A stretch of 64,000 bases of DNA from Clostridiales bacterium (GCA_017561715.1 JAFZBN010000003.1:1-64000); one strand, 5' to 3'; counted from the stretch's first letter, positions 1 through 9,234 are shown. The notes: generated by a model not told the origin, from the letters alone. Translations and numbers: made by a program.

Positions 1-126
1 ATACTGATATCTGAGATTGCCTTTTTCAGCACGAATCGCATCCGCTATTCCGGACTTTTCCATCTCTTCGGCAAATGCTCTTGCACTTCCGTTCTTTCCT
101 TTGTAATAAAGATTTACCGTTATCAT
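1..126 (-). CDS. ABM-type (putative quinol monooxygenase-like) protein, N-terminal 42 residues only
   Basis: Reading in from the left edge on the minus strand, 42 codons begin at an ATG at 126 and run off the window without a stop. The peptide starts MITVNLYYKGKNGSARAFAE, followed by EEMEKSGIADAIRAEKG. A first beta strand plus a helix rich in Ala/Glu and the phrase IRAEKGNLRYQY match the start of the antibiotic-biosynthesis-monooxygenase fold (small dimeric ferredoxin-like proteins such as YgiN). Family and fold are inferred from this fragment; the substrate cannot be named. No strong Shine-Dalgarno is visible, only GATGGGAT just before the start. Confidence 0.55.
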   Translation of the reverse strand, partial: MITVNLYYKGKNGSARAFAEEMEKSGIADAIRAEKGNLRYQY

Positions 127-339
127 ATCCCATCATCCTGTTGATTATTTTGACTTCAAAGGTTTTGTTTTCTGTTTTCGCGGGCTATCACTTATTGTTT
201 TCGAAAAAGGGATACTCTTTTTCTGCTTTAGCATTTGATCGAAAACTACGTGTTCTCTTTTCTTTTTCCCCATAATCAAAATCGCTTCCTTCAAACACTA
301 TTCTTTAAATTGTTCTTTAGTAATACTTTCTGTCTAATT

Positions 340-945
340 TTACATTTCATCCGGTTTCTGTCCGTCATGTGCCTTCCATAAACAGTCTGTCATCATAAAG
401 TCAGTAAACACTGCTTTAAAGCTTGAATCTTCCGGACTGCAGGCATATATTCCGAATCGGATCTTTCCTGAGCCTTTCCACATATGGCAGATTCTCATCT
501 GAGTAAAGCTCTTTCCATCATATGAACACTCGATACAATAGTCTTCTTCTCTCCGGCTGAATCTATACCACATTCTATTAACATCAGACGGGATGGCTGT
601 AGTAGCCCAATCGGAATAACCGTTATTAGTTACCACAGAACCCAAATGCTGGAACTCGTCATTCTCGTATTCAACTGAAGCCTTAAGCCAGTTATCCGAA
701 TCAAGATACATAACGATCCCGCATTGATCAAAACGGTGATGACTGTCGGTGAAATCCGTCTTTACAATAAAAGAAAAAAATCTCTCTTCCGTCTCCAATT
801 GAAGAACAGGAGCGTTGTCATTGCGAAAATGATAATAGGTTCTTTGCCACAGATCAGTATGCGGATCAGTAACTATCTCTATACGATCCTCATTTATCAG
901 GTATACCGACGGCTCTCGAGTCCACTTCATTTCACTTGTTTTCAT
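340..945 (-). CDS. DUF1349 (concanavalin-like) domain protein
   Basis: A 201-residue soluble protein with no signal peptide or membrane segment. The order of motifs is that of the DUF1349 family (beta-sandwich, concanavalin A-like): a region around FSFIVKTDF, then DQCGIVMYLDSDNWLKASVE, then a late IRFGIYACSPEDSSF segment followed by a strand ending FTDFMM. Length matches the usual single-domain family member (about 190-200 residues). The family is commonly annotated as a putative carbohydrate-binding or glycosidase accessory fold, but no catalytic role is established. The start at 945 has an upstream AGGAAAG. It stands alone between the cut ABM gene and the lysS terminator. Confidence 0.75.
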   Translation of the reverse strand: MKTSEMKWTREPSVYLINEDRIEIVTDPHTDLWQRTYYHFRNDNAPVLQLETEERFFSFIVKTDFTDSHHRFDQCGIVMYLDSDNWLKASVEYENDEFQHLGSVVTNNGYSDWATTAIPSDVNRMWYRFSRREEDYCIECSYDGKSFTQMRICHMWKGSGKIRFGIYACSPEDSSFKAVFTDFMMTDCLWKAHDGQKPDEM

Positions 946-1043
946 AGCTTTCTTTCCTGTTGATTATCTATACCAAGGATGGCCCCCTTTACAACAATTA
1001 TACAACATATAATTGGTCGTAAATGAGGGGCGAAGATTAGAAA

Positions 1044-1072
1044 AGCGACTAGGCTGATTTTGCCTAGTCGCT
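1044..1072 (-). terminator. Rho-independent terminator after lysS
   Basis: Perfect 11-bp inverted repeat AGCGACTAGGC / GCCTAGTCGCT with a 7-nt loop. On the minus strand it is followed by TTTTCTAAT, about 100 nt past the lysS stop. Between them lies a short direct repeat, GGTCGCGAATT twice at about 1106-1136. Confidence 0.8.
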
Positions 1073-1174
1073 GTAGCGTGTTCTCTTTATTTCTCTTTGT
1101 AAATCTTTAGTTCCCGGTCGCGAATTGGTCGCGAATTCGCAAATCGAAAACCTTGAAAACCCTGATATTTCGGG

Positions 1175-2755
1175 TTATTTGTCAATCGACTTCATCGTCG
1201 GGAACAGCAGAACGTCTCTGATCGCCGGGCTGTCGGTAAGCAGCATGACCAGACGGTCGATACCATAACCGATACCACCCGTCGGAGGCATACCGATCTC
1301 GAGTGCGTTGAGGAAGTCCTCATCGGTGTGGTTCGCTTCTTCGTCACCTGCTTCAAAAGCAGCGTCCTGAGCAGCGAATCTCTCACGCTGGTCGATCGGG
1401 TCATTGAGCTCGGAATATGCGTTACACATTTCCCAAGTGTTGATGAACAGTTCGAAACGCTCTACCTTCTCAGGATCAGACGGCTTCTTCTTCGTAAGCG
1501 GAGAAATAGCAACCGGGTGGTCCATGATGAATGTCGGCTGGATAAGCTTCTCTTCACAGAACTGCTCGAAGAACAGGTTGATGATGTCGCCCTTGGTGTG
1601 ACGGTCTTCGAATTCTACGTGATGTTCCTTGGCAAGTGCTTTTGCCTCGTCATCGGTCTTAACAGTATCGAAGTCTACGCCTGCGTACTTCTTGATGGCG
1701 TCATTCATGGTGAGGCGCTCGAACGGCTTACCGAAGTCGATCTCGATGTCGCCGTACTTGATGAGGGTGGTGCCGCAGACCTTTTCTGCGAGGTAACGGA
1801 ACATGGACTCTGTAAGTTCCATCATGCCCTCATAGTCTGTATATGCCTGATAGAGCTCCATCAGGGTGAACTCCGGGTTGTGACGTGTGTCAACGCCTTC
1901 GTTTCTGAATACACGGCCGATCTCGTAAACGCGCTCGAGGCCGCCGACGATCAGTCTCTTGAGGTAAAGCTCGAGAGAGATACGGAGCTTAACGTCCTCG
2001 TCGAGAGCGTTGTAGTGAGTCTCGAACGGTCTTGCCGCCGCGCCGCCGGCATTGCTGACGAGCATCGGTGTCTCAACTTCCATGAAGTCTCTGCCATCGA
2101 GGAAGTTTCTGATCTCCTTGATGATCTTCGATCTCTTTACGAATGTATCCTTAACCTCCGGATTTACGATGAGGTCGAGGTAACGCTGACGGTAACGCAT
2201 ATCTGTGTTCGTCAGACCGTGGTGCTTTTCCGGAAGGATCTGAAGGGACTTGGTGAGGAGCTTGAGCTCTTCAGCGTGAACTGAGATCTCACCGGTACGG
2301 GTTCTGAAAACATAGCCCTTGACTCCGATGATGTCGCCGATGTCCATCTTCTTGAAATCCTGGTAGTCATCTACGCCGAGGGAATCTCTTGTGACGTAGA
2401 GCTGGATGTCGCCCTGAAGATCGCGGATGGTCGCGAAGGAAGCCTTACCCATGACACGCTTGAGCATCATACGGCCGGCAACGGAAACTTCGATCTTCTT
2501 CCCCTCGTGAAGCTCCTTGAGTTTCTCGGCAGCCTCTTCTTCCGAAAGGCCCTCCGGAAGCTGGGATTTCAACTCATTGTCCAGTGCCTCAAACTTTGCT
2601 TTTGCAGCGACGAAGTGATCGGTCACGTCATACTTCGTGATCTGGAACGGGTCTTTGCCGTTGGCCTGCAGCTCCGAAAGCTTCTCTCTTCTGATCTTCA
2701 GAAGTTGATTAAGGTCCTGCTGGGGTGCCTGATTGTTGTTGTTCTCGTCAGCCAT
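1175..2755 (-). CDS. lysS: Lysyl-tRNA synthetase, class II
   Basis: Charges tRNA-Lys with lysine in the cytosol. The 526-residue protein has an N-terminal OB-fold anticodon-binding domain (about 90-165) and a class II catalytic domain. Motif 1 is around FMEVETPMLVSNAGGAAARP, motif 2 around VYEIGRVFRNEGVDTRHNPE, and motif 3 is GGIGYGIDRLVMLL near the C terminus. An acidic/Lys-rich insertion (about residues 60-90, with LSEEEAAEKLKELHE) lies before the OB fold and makes this protein slightly longer than the usual 490-505 residues. It lies downstream of greA on the same strand, with 97 bp between them containing a perfect 11-bp hairpin; the greA-lysS order is common in Bacillota. No T-box motif is seen upstream. 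Confidence 0.97.
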   Translation of the reverse strand: MADENNNNQAPQQDLNQLLKIRREKLSELQANGKDPFQITKYDVTDHFVAAKAKFEALDNELKSQLPEGLSEEEAAEKLKELHEGKKIEVSVAGRMMLKRVMGKASFATIRDLQGDIQLYVTRDSLGVDDYQDFKKMDIGDIIGVKGYVFRTRTGEISVHAEELKLLTKSLQILPEKHHGLTNTDMRYRQRYLDLIVNPEVKDTFVKRSKIIKEIRNFLDGRDFMEVETPMLVSNAGGAAARPFETHYNALDEDVKLRISLELYLKRLIVGGLERVYEIGRVFRNEGVDTRHNPEFTLMELYQAYTDYEGMMELTESMFRYLAEKVCGTTLIKYGDIEIDFGKPFERLTMNDAIKKYAGVDFDTVKTDDEAKALAKEHHVEFEDRHTKGDIINLFFEQFCEEKLIQPTFIMDHPVAISPLTKKKPSDPEKVERFELFINTWEMCNAYSELNDPIDQRERFAAQDAAFEAGDEEANHTDEDFLNALEIGMPPTGGIGYGIDRLVMLLTDSPAIRDVLLFPTMKSIDK

Positions 2756-2788
2756 TTTGCTTCCTCACTTCATTTTCTTTAACGCGCG

Positions 2789-2816
2789 AGAAATCGCACG
2801 AGAGTGTGCGATTTCT
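2789..2816 (-). other. Intergenic hairpin between greA and lysS
   Basis: Perfect 11-bp stem AGAAATCGCAC / GTGCGATTTCT with a GAGAGT loop. No U-tract follows on the minus strand, so it is not a classical terminator. It could be an RNA processing or stability element, or an attenuator, separating greA and lysS expression. Confidence 0.5.
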
Positions 2817-2852
2817 GCCGTGGTTTCTTAGTTCTTTTCGAAAAGACGCGTA

Positions 2853-3335
2853 TTAGTCGCCGATCTTGATGATCTTGTACTTGAATGCGCCGGCCACAGT
2901 AGTAACTTCGATTACCTGGCCTTTTTTCTTACCGATGATCGCTTTTCCGACAGGAGAATCCTGGGAAATACGGTTGGAGAAGATGTCCGCGTCCTTAGCG
3001 TTTACGATCTCGTACTGGATCTCATCCTTTGTCTCTTCGTCACGAAGTGTAACCTTGGAACCTAGGGAGATCTTTGTCTTGGAGATCTCGGACTCGTCGA
3101 TGACTTCCGCGTTCTTCAGGATCTCTTCGATCTCCATGATGCGGGCTTCGTTCTTCGCCTGCGCGTCTTTTGCTTCGTCGTACTCGGAGTTCTCCGAAAG
3201 GTCGCCCTGTGCGCGTGCTTCTTTGAGCTGCTCAGCGATCTGTCCGGAGATGACGGTTTTTCTCTCTTCGAGCTCGTCCTGCAGACGCTTCATACCTTCG
3301 ACGGTAAATTGGATCTTCTGATTCTCTTCTGCCAT
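2853..3335 (-). CDS. greA: Transcription elongation factor GreA
   Basis: Rescues backtracked RNA polymerase by stimulating transcript cleavage through the secondary channel. The 160-residue protein has the family's usual length. It has an N-terminal antiparallel coiled coil (about 10-75) whose tip carries the acidic motif QGDLSENSEYDEAK, which holds the Asp/Glu residues that position the catalytic magnesium. A C-terminal FKBP-like domain follows (about 85-158, with SPVGKAIIGKKKGQ). It is the upstream partner of lysS. Its start at 3335 is preceded by AAGGAGAC. Confidence 0.96.
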   Translation of the reverse strand: MAEENQKIQFTVEGMKRLQDELEERKTVISGQIAEQLKEARAQGDLSENSEYDEAKDAQAKNEARIMEIEEILKNAEVIDESEISKTKISLGSKVTLRDEETKDEIQYEIVNAKDADIFSNRISQDSPVGKAIIGKKKGQVIEVTTVAGAFKYKIIKIGD

Positions 3336-3395
3336 GTTCTTTGTCTCCTTTTATTTCAGATTATTTGTTTTACCCTTTTATGTCTTATGCTTGCC

Positions 3396-4901
3396 TTAGC
3401 GAGCGTCGTTGTTGTTCTTGGTGATGACGTCGTGCGCGCCGCCCTCGACGATGGATGTGGAGGATACGACAACGAGTCTTGCCTTCTCCTGCAGTTCCGG
3501 GATCGAGGAAGATCCGCAGGCACACATGGTGGCCTTCATCTTCGCAAGGGAAGAATCGAGGTTGTCCTTGAGCTTACCGGCATACGGTACATAGGAGTCA
3601 ACGCCTTCTTCGAAAGCCATCTTGCCGCCCTTTCCGCCGTCGTCATAACGCTGCCAGTTACGGGCACGGTTAGAACCTTCGCCCCAGTACTCTTTTACAT
3701 AAGAACCGTTGACCATAAGCTTTCTCGTCGGGCTCTCGTCGAATCTTGCGAAGTAACGGCCCAGCATGATGAAGTCGGAACCCATAGCGAGTGCCAGTGT
3801 CATGTGGTAGTCATGTACGATACCGCCGTCAGAGCAGAGCGGAATGTAGTAGCCGGTCTTTTCGAAGTACTCGTCACGAGCCTTAGCAACTGCGAGAACA
3901 GCGGAAGCCTGGCCGCAGCCGATACCCTTCTGCTCACGAGTGATACAGATGGAACCGCCGCCGATACCGATCTTGATGAAGTCAGCGCCTGCGTCTGCAA
4001 GATACTTAAAGCCTTCAGCGTCTACAACGTTACCTGCGCCAACGATGACGTCCGGATAGTTCTGCTTGATCCATGTGAGGGCTCTTGACTGCCATACGGA
4101 GAATCCGTCAGAGGAGTCGAGGCAGAGAGCGTCAGCGCCTGCTTCGATGAGCGCCGGAACTCTCTCTTCGTAGTCTCTTGTGTTGATACCGGCACCGACG
4201 ATGAGGCGCTTATCGGCATCTAAGAGCTCGAGCGGGTTTGCCTTATGGAATTCGTAGTCTTTTCTGAATACGAGACCTACGAGGCAGTCGTTATCGTCAA
4301 CGATCGGGAGCTGGTTGAGCTTGTGCTCCCAGATGATGTCGTTTGCTTCTTTAAGAGTAGTACCTTCTCTTGCTACGATGAGCTTTTCGAAAGGTGTCAT
4401 GAACTCGGAAACCTTTGTGCTCGGATCCATACGGGTTACGCGGTAGTCACGGGAAGTAACGATACCGAGGAGTTTTCCGTCGGACTTGCCGTTCTCGGTT
4501 ACCGGGAATGTGCCGTGGTTGGTCTTTTCGCGGAGTTCAACAACTTCTTCCATCGTGTTGTCCGGTGTCAGGTTGCTGTCAGAGACAACGATTCCGGCTT
4601 TATACTTCTTTACTTTCCTGATCATCTCACACTGAGATTCGATCGTCTGAGACTGGAAAACAAAGGACATACCGCCGGAACGAGCGAGTGCTATTGCCAT
4701 ACCGTCATCGGAAACGGCCTGCATGACTGCGGAAACCAAAGGGATATTGATCTTGAGCCTGGATTCCTCCTGTCCTTTCCGATACTTTGCGATAGGAGCG
4801 GAAAGGTCCACCTGATCAGGTGTGTTCTTCTCCGTTGTGAGGTTCGGGACCAGTAAATACTCACTGAATGTACGTGATTCTTGCTCAAAGATCTTCGCCA
4901 T
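3396..4901 (-). CDS. guaB: IMP dehydrogenase, Tritrichomonas/bacterial subtype
   Basis: Oxidises IMP to XMP with NAD, the committed step of GMP synthesis. The 501-residue protein has a TIM barrel interrupted by two CBS domains (about 100-220; [19 protein letters not shown]). The catalytic loop is [20 protein letters not shown] with the nucleophile Cys319, and the flap ends [10 protein letters not shown] with Arg418-Tyr419. The Cys319, Arg418 and Tyr419 numbers coincide exactly with the Tritrichomonas foetus enzyme, and [15 protein letters not shown] replaces the common bacterial GPGSICTTR. The C-terminal [13 protein letters not shown] also matches that subtype, whose protist members are thought to derive from bacteria. 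The start has AAGGGAGGATTTCAATTT upstream. Confidence 0.96.
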   Translation of the reverse strand: MAKIFEQESRTFSEYLLVPNLTTEKNTPDQVDLSAPIAKYRKGQEESRLKINIPLVSAVMQAVSDDGMAIALARSGGMSFVFQSQTIESQCEMIRKVKKYKAGIVVSDSNLTPDNTMEEVVELREKTNHGTFPVTENGKSDGKLLGIVTSRDYRVTRMDPSTKVSEFMTPFEKLIVAREGTTLKEANDIIWEHKLNQLPIVDDNDCLVGLVFRKDYEFHKANPLELLDADKRLIVGAGINTRDYEERVPALIEAGADALCLDSSDGFSVWQSRALTWIKQNYPDVIVGAGNVVDAEGFKYLADAGADFIKIGIGGGSICITREQKGIGCGQASAVLAVAKARDEYFEKTGYYIPLCSDGGIVHDYHMTLALAMGSDFIMLGRYFARFDESPTRKLMVNGSYVKEYWGEGSNRARNWQRYDDGGKGGKMAFEEGVDSYVPYAGKLKDNLDSSLAKMKATMCACGSSSIPELQEKARLVVVSSTSIVEGGAHDVITKNNNDAR

Positions 4902-5097
4902 AAATTGAAATCCTCCCTTTGTATATATGATTACTCTAGAAAATATTTCATTAAATCATACCATACAAAGAGAGGATTTTGGAAGTCTTTTATACTATCG
5001 ATTTCCACATTTTTCGGCTCGCAAAGCACTTTTCGCTCGTGCAAGTGTCAACGCCTTTTCGGTTGACGGCCTTTCGCCGTGGAAAGATCGGGGCAGA

Positions 5098-5760
5098 TCA
5101 CTTCTTGGAAGTGCCGATATTGACCTTCAGAAGACCGAGCGCCACGGAAATACCGATCAGAAGCACTGCGGTGATCGCGGCTTCGACGAGAATGAATGTG
5201 CCGTTATAGACGATGGAGTAGGTCCATACGTTGCCTTCTGCATATTCCGACCAGAACCATACACCTGCAAGAACATGGGAAATGAATCTTACGGCAAAAG
5301 CGAGGATAACGCCTGCGCCAATTCTCCAGAATGCGATGAGCTTGAGTCTCTTGATCGGGTTCGCTGTCTCGATTCTCTTCTTGTAAGACGCGGCGAAGAT
5401 ACCTGCAAGACCGATCGCTGTAAATGCGACGATGTAGTCCATCATGACCTGCGGGAAAGATACGAGTGTTCCGCCGATAAGCTGAAGAAGGCTCAAGCAG
5501 AAAGATGCGCAGATACCCTTTTTCAAGCCGAAGCTCAGCGCGAAGAAGATGATCGGCAGCATGGAAGCCGGTGTGACGGCTCCGCCCTGCGGCATTTCAA
5601 AGAGCTTGATCTGGGAAAGAACGAAGCTTAAGCCTACGCAAAGACCGCCGGTTGCGATCGAAAGGATCATTTCGCGGCGTGCCTGCTTCTCCTTGGCGAT
5701 CTGTTCTTTAGACTTTTCTATAACTTCCTGATTTTCAGTAAGTTTACTTTTATCTGACAT
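5098..5760 (-). CDS. thiT: ThiT, substrate-binding S component of an ECF thiamine transporter
   Basis: A membrane protein of 220 residues predicted to bind thiamine and work with a shared ECF module (EcfA, EcfA', EcfT), which is not in this window. About 35 polar residues precede roughly six membrane segments. ThiT signatures are SFVLSQIKLFEMPQGG, MDYIVAFTAIGLAGIFA and the ligand-site stretch ISHVLAGVWFWSEYA with YSIVYNGTFILVEA. I chose the ATG at 5760 because AAGGAGG sits 8 nt before it; the upstream in-frame GTG at 5781 would place that ribosome binding site inside the gene. I looked for a TPP riboswitch upstream and did not find one. Confidence 0.9.
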   Translation of the reverse strand: MSDKSKLTENQEVIEKSKEQIAKEKQARREMILSIATGGLCVGLSFVLSQIKLFEMPQGGAVTPASMLPIIFFALSFGLKKGICASFCLSLLQLIGGTLVSFPQVMMDYIVAFTAIGLAGIFAASYKKRIETANPIKRLKLIAFWRIGAGVILAFAVRFISHVLAGVWFWSEYAEGNVWTYSIVYNGTFILVEAAITAVLLIGISVALGLLKVNIGTSKK

Positions 5761-5901
5761 GGAATATACCTCCTTGTTCACCTCTAAACTATTGTCAGTT
5801 TAGCATTTTGGGAGGCGATAACGCAAGAACGGCGGGTAAGGAAAATAACTGTTTTTTGACAAATCCTCGGAAATCGCGGGCAAGTCGAGGGGCGAGAAGA
5901 A

Positions 5902-6918
5902 TCAGTCTTCGTCAGATCCGACGCGTCCGATCAGTCGCTGCCAGGCATTATCCGTGAGACTGTCTCGGAACTTGTCGATCTCCTGGGAGTATTTCTCCGG
6001 AGCGGCGTTATAGCCCATGACGTGTGCGGCGCCTTCGATCAGGCAGATACGCTTCGGCGCGCGGATGCGGTTAAAGATATTGTCGCTCATGTAGGAAGGC
6101 ACGAGTTCGTCATCCGTTCCGTGGAACAGAAGCACCGGAACCGTGATACGCGAAGCAACGGACGCCGGCGAGCACTTTTCGATCGGGAAACCGAAACGCT
6201 GGAGCGTGATCCTGTTGACGAGCATAAGGAACGGTCTTAAGTGGAGCTTGTATTTTCTCTGCGTGAGGTACGCCATCTGTGTGTCGAGTGAATCAAAGGA
6301 ACTGTCCGCGATCACGCCCTGAAGGCTGTCGGGAGCGATTCCGGAACCCGCGGTCATAAGGGCGCAGGCGGCACCCATGGATCTGCCGTGCAGGACGATC
6401 TTCAGTCCGGGTCCGAGTCGGGTCTCTAAGTACTGCATCCACATCGCGATGTCCTGGCTGTCGAAAAGTCCGTATCCGACGAAGGTGCCTTCGCTCATGC
6501 CGTGGGCGCGAAGGTGCGGGATCAGGATGTGGCAGTCATGCTTTTCCCTGTGAAGCTGCGCGTAGGCGGCCATCACGGAAGGCATGTCGTTATAGCCATG
6601 GATCAGGATAACGACGTCTTTTGTCGATTTCTTTTCGGCGGGAATGAAATAGGCATAAAGCTTAATGCCGTCAAACGCGGTCATCTGCCAGTCGAGGACG
6701 TTCATGCGGTTACTGTAAAACCAGTTCTGGCCTCGTCCGAAGATCGTGTTCTGATTAATGGTAAGCGGTGATTTGTCGTACACTGGGCGCGGTTGCGGGC
6801 GTGAGAAGAACCTGTAGGCAATTCGTACGGCGTAGGAATAGATGAGGATCCAGACAAGTCCCGCCAAAAGGAGCAGTAGTCCGATGATGATGATCGCAAG
6901 TAACACGCCCGTCGGCAT
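5902..6918 (-). CDS. Membrane-anchored alpha/beta hydrolase
   Basis: A 338-residue protein with an N-terminal transmembrane helix (about 5-30, LLAIIIIGLLLLLAGLVWIL). An alpha/beta hydrolase of the serine aminopeptidase S33/YqkD-like type follows, predicted to lie outside the membrane. Visible motifs are the oxyanion region ILIHGYNDMP, the nucleophile elbow LHGRSMGAA (Ser in G-x-S-x-G), the acid region VLLFHGTDDELVP and the final His in GAAHVMGY. The substrate is not predictable. It is followed on the same strand, after a gap, by thiT; upstream lies the peptidase gene. YqkD/YfhR-type hydrolases are the closest recognisable group. Confidence 0.85.
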   Translation of the reverse strand: MPTGVLLAIIIIGLLLLLAGLVWILIYSYAVRIAYRFFSRPQPRPVYDKSPLTINQNTIFGRGQNWFYSNRMNVLDWQMTAFDGIKLYAYFIPAEKKSTKDVVILIHGYNDMPSVMAAYAQLHREKHDCHILIPHLRAHGMSEGTFVGYGLFDSQDIAMWMQYLETRLGPGLKIVLHGRSMGAACALMTAGSGIAPDSLQGVIADSSFDSLDTQMAYLTQRKYKLHLRPFLMLVNRITLQRFGFPIEKCSPASVASRITVPVLLFHGTDDELVPSYMSDNIFNRIRAPKRICLIEGAAHVMGYNAAPEKYSQEIDKFRDSLTDNAWQRLIGRVGSDED

Positions 6919-7008
6919 AAATGCTCCTCCTTCTTTCTCGTTTTCGCGCTATGCACCTATACTAATTGTACGTATCCATTTTAACCGTCGCGTTACAGGG
7001 ATGTTAGG

Positions 7009-8262
7009 TTATAGCGTCTGCGGGTCAGAAAGATACTCGGAACCGTTGTCCGTGACAAGCACATCGTCCTCGACTCGGAAGCCGAAGCCCCACTCGGGGA
7101 TATAGATACCGGGCTCCACGGCAAAGACCATGCCCGGAACAAAGACCATCTCGCGGTTACACACATCGTGGACATCAAGGCCCATGTGGTGAAGCGTGTT
7201 GTGCCAGTAGTAGCGCTTGCATGCCGAAAGGGCGTCCGCTTCCGCGCTTCCGATGACGCCGAGGCTTCGAAGTCCCGCGGCCGCGGTCTTTCTGGTCTCA
7301 TTATTGACGGATTCGATCGTCGCTCCCGGCCGGATCGCGGAAAGCGCCGTTTTCTTGCACTCCTGGATCAGCTCGAAAAGCGCCTGCTGGCGGTCGTTTC
7401 TCTTTCCGTTCACGGCGTAGGCGCGTGAAATGTCGGAGCAGTAGCCGCCCGCTCTCGCGCCGCAGTCGATCTGGAGCATGTCGCCGTCTTCAAGAATGGA
7501 CTTCGGCGTCGGATAGTGAAGACAGAGCGTATTCTTTCCGCCTGCCACGATGGTCGAAAAGGACTGGAAAAGAGATCCGCGCTTGACCATCTCACACTCG
7601 AGGATCGCGAGTGCCTCACACTCACGCATGCCCGGATGAAGATTCTCTTCCAAAACCTGAAGGGATTCCTCCGTGACCTTGATCGCTTTTCGGATCGCAT
7701 CGATCTCCGCAGGGCTTTTTATCATGCGTAACAGTGTTACAAATCCTGAAATATCAATGGCGGAATCGAATCGGTCAGATCCCGCGAGTTCCTTTTCGAG
7801 GTAGGATCTTTCGTGCGATTTATCCGTCTCATCCCAGGCGATCTTCAGGTTTCCTTCGAGGATCTCGGCAAGATCGTCCTTGAGTTTTTCGAGAAGACGC
7901 ACATCGGAAATGCCGGAAATGGCTTCCGCCTCGACAGCAGCTAAGCGCTTACCGGTCCACTTCTCTTTTTCGGGTTCTCTCGGATGGATATAAAGGCGCG
8001 TCTCAAGAAGCGAGCTTCCGCCGTTCTTGTCGCATCTCGGGTGCTTGATCATGATGAATACGGAATCTTCCTGTTCGATGCCCGTAAAATAGTAGAATGT
8101 ACGGTTCGGAAGGAACGGATAGGATTCGTCGAGACTCGCGACAGGCGCGTGTCCCGCATAAAGAACCACCGCCGTGTTTTCTTCAAGCTTGGACGCAAGA
8201 GTTTTACGGCGGTGTGTATACTCGCTTTTCGAAAGGCTGTAACTGGATACGTCGGTAAACAT
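7009..8262 (-). CDS. pepP: Xaa-Pro aminopeptidase (M24B, PepP family)
   Basis: Removes an N-terminal residue that precedes proline, using two metal ions. The 417-residue protein has an N-terminal AMP_N domain (about 12-140, with TFYYFTGIEQEDSV) and a pita-bread catalytic domain. Metal ligands are visible as the Asp pair in QIDCGARAGGYCSDISR, the His in YYWHNTLHHMGLDVHD and the Glu residues in VFAVEPGIYIPEWG and GFRVEDDVLV. Its ATG overlaps the stop codon of the acetyltransferase gene by one base (TGATG), so the two are probably translationally coupled. A role in peptide recycling is inferred. Confidence 0.92.
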   Translation of the reverse strand: MFTDVSSYSLSKSEYTHRRKTLASKLEENTAVVLYAGHAPVASLDESYPFLPNRTFYYFTGIEQEDSVFIMIKHPRCDKNGGSSLLETRLYIHPREPEKEKWTGKRLAAVEAEAISGISDVRLLEKLKDDLAEILEGNLKIAWDETDKSHERSYLEKELAGSDRFDSAIDISGFVTLLRMIKSPAEIDAIRKAIKVTEESLQVLEENLHPGMRECEALAILECEMVKRGSLFQSFSTIVAGGKNTLCLHYPTPKSILEDGDMLQIDCGARAGGYCSDISRAYAVNGKRNDRQQALFELIQECKKTALSAIRPGATIESVNNETRKTAAAGLRSLGVIGSAEADALSACKRYYWHNTLHHMGLDVHDVCNREMVFVPGMVFAVEPGIYIPEWGFGFRVEDDVLVTDNGSEYLSDPQTL

Positions 8263-8912
8263 CAGGCGTCTCCTGATCTTACGTTGTATTCGTCAAACAG
8301 GATCGTGTTGTTGATGTAGCCGAGTGTCGCGCCCGGTGACTGACGGATGAGGCCCGGGTTACCGATGACGATGGAGTTGTCCGGAACGTCGAAGTTGACG
8401 TAAGCGCCCGGCGCGATCAGGACGTTGTTTCCGATATTGATCTTACCTACGATGACGGCGTTCGCGCCGATCCATACATAGTTACCGATGTGCGGAGAGC
8501 CTTTTCTGGAGCCGCGGAACTGGGTGCCGATAACGACACCTGTGGATACGTTAACGTTATTTCCGATCACGGCCTTCGGGTGAATGATGATTCGTCCGAA
8601 ATGCGCGATATAGAACCCTTTATCGATCTTCGTCTCGTAAGGGATCTGGAAATGGTACTTTCTGGACTTTCTTTCCAGGGATTTGCTGCAGAAATAAAGG
8701 CAGGCCTTATGGAAGAAATACTTAAAATCGTGGATCTTCGTCAGCGTCCTCTGGTAGTGATAGCTGCAGTGACGCATATTGCTGATGTAGTGAAATTCCG
8801 GGCTGGTCATCATCTCTTCAATGTACGTCAAAAAAACGTTCTTGTGACGCTTCGTGTTGCCCGTATATCGGAAAAGATCACTATAAATAATGTCCTTCAG
8901 CTCGTCTGTCAT
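8262..8912 (-). CDS. Serine O-acetyltransferase-like hexapeptide-repeat protein
   Basis: A 216-residue protein. An all-helical N-terminal part (about 1-90) is followed by a left-handed beta-helix made of hexapeptide repeats (about 95-195: VIGNNVNVSTGVVIGT, HIGNYVWIGANAVIVG, NIGNNVLIAPGAYV). The His in YIAHFGRIIIHPKAV lies where CysE-type enzymes place their catalytic His. CysE makes O-acetylserine for cysteine synthesis, but similar proteins also acetylate sugars, and no cysK is nearby, so the acceptor is uncertain. The stop overlaps the start of the downstream peptidase gene by one base. Hairpin array A lies upstream. Confidence 0.75.
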   Translation of the reverse strand: MTDELKDIIYSDLFRYTGNTKRHKNVFLTYIEEMMTSPEFHYISNMRHCSYHYQRTLTKIHDFKYFFHKACLYFCSKSLERKSRKYHFQIPYETKIDKGFYIAHFGRIIIHPKAVIGNNVNVSTGVVIGTQFRGSRKGSPHIGNYVWIGANAVIVGKINIGNNVLIAPGAYVNFDVPDNSIVIGNPGLIRQSPGATLGYINNTILFDEYNVRSGDA

Positions 8913-9058
8913 CTTGAGATTCTCTCCATCAACCCATCTATAAAATATGTTACCGCTTTTTTAGGGTTTCATCAATAAAGAAAAGGGCTCGTACACAAAA
9001 AATATACAAATATCAAATGCGCTAATTTTCCAGTCAGTTCGCGTACAAATATGTCAGG

Positions 9059-9234
9059 GATTCTCTGTACTTGTCTCTGTAAGAGGCTTTACAGAGACAC
9101 TTTCAGAGGAATTTGCGGAATTCCTCTGTTTTAGTCTCTGTAACGCTCCTTTGAGAGACACTTTTAGAGGATTTGGCGGGAATCCTCTGTTTTCGTCTCT
9201 GAAACTCGCTTTGGAGAGACACTTTCAGAGAATC
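9059..9234. repeat. Hairpin array A: three 61-bp palindromic units
   Basis: Three units repeat with an exact 61-bp period. Each carries four copies of a CTCTG/CAGAG half-site, two forward then two reverse: forward at 9063, 9075; reverse at 9092, 9104; then all +61 and +122 (a few reverse copies read GAGAG or TAGAG). Inner arms pair as GTCTCT/AGAGAC. Arms of neighbouring units pair perfectly as CAGAGGAATT/AATTCCTCTG and AGAGGATT/AATCCTCT. The two ends also pair: GATTCTCTG at 9059 with CAGAGAATC at 9226. The array could fold as a closed multi-branched structure. It lies between the acetyltransferase start and the tRNA-Ser promoter; no coding frame is seen. Confidence 0.85.

Noticed and set aside
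2756..3395. T-box riboswitch for lysS
   Set aside because: No specifier or antiterminator T-box core is visible; only a simple 11-bp hairpin.
4902..5097. Purine riboswitch upstream of guaB
   Set aside because: The paired P1-P3 architecture with conserved loop residues is not present; only two small hairpins are seen.
5761..5901. TPP riboswitch upstream of thiT
   Set aside because: No THI-box CTGAGA or matching helices could be found.
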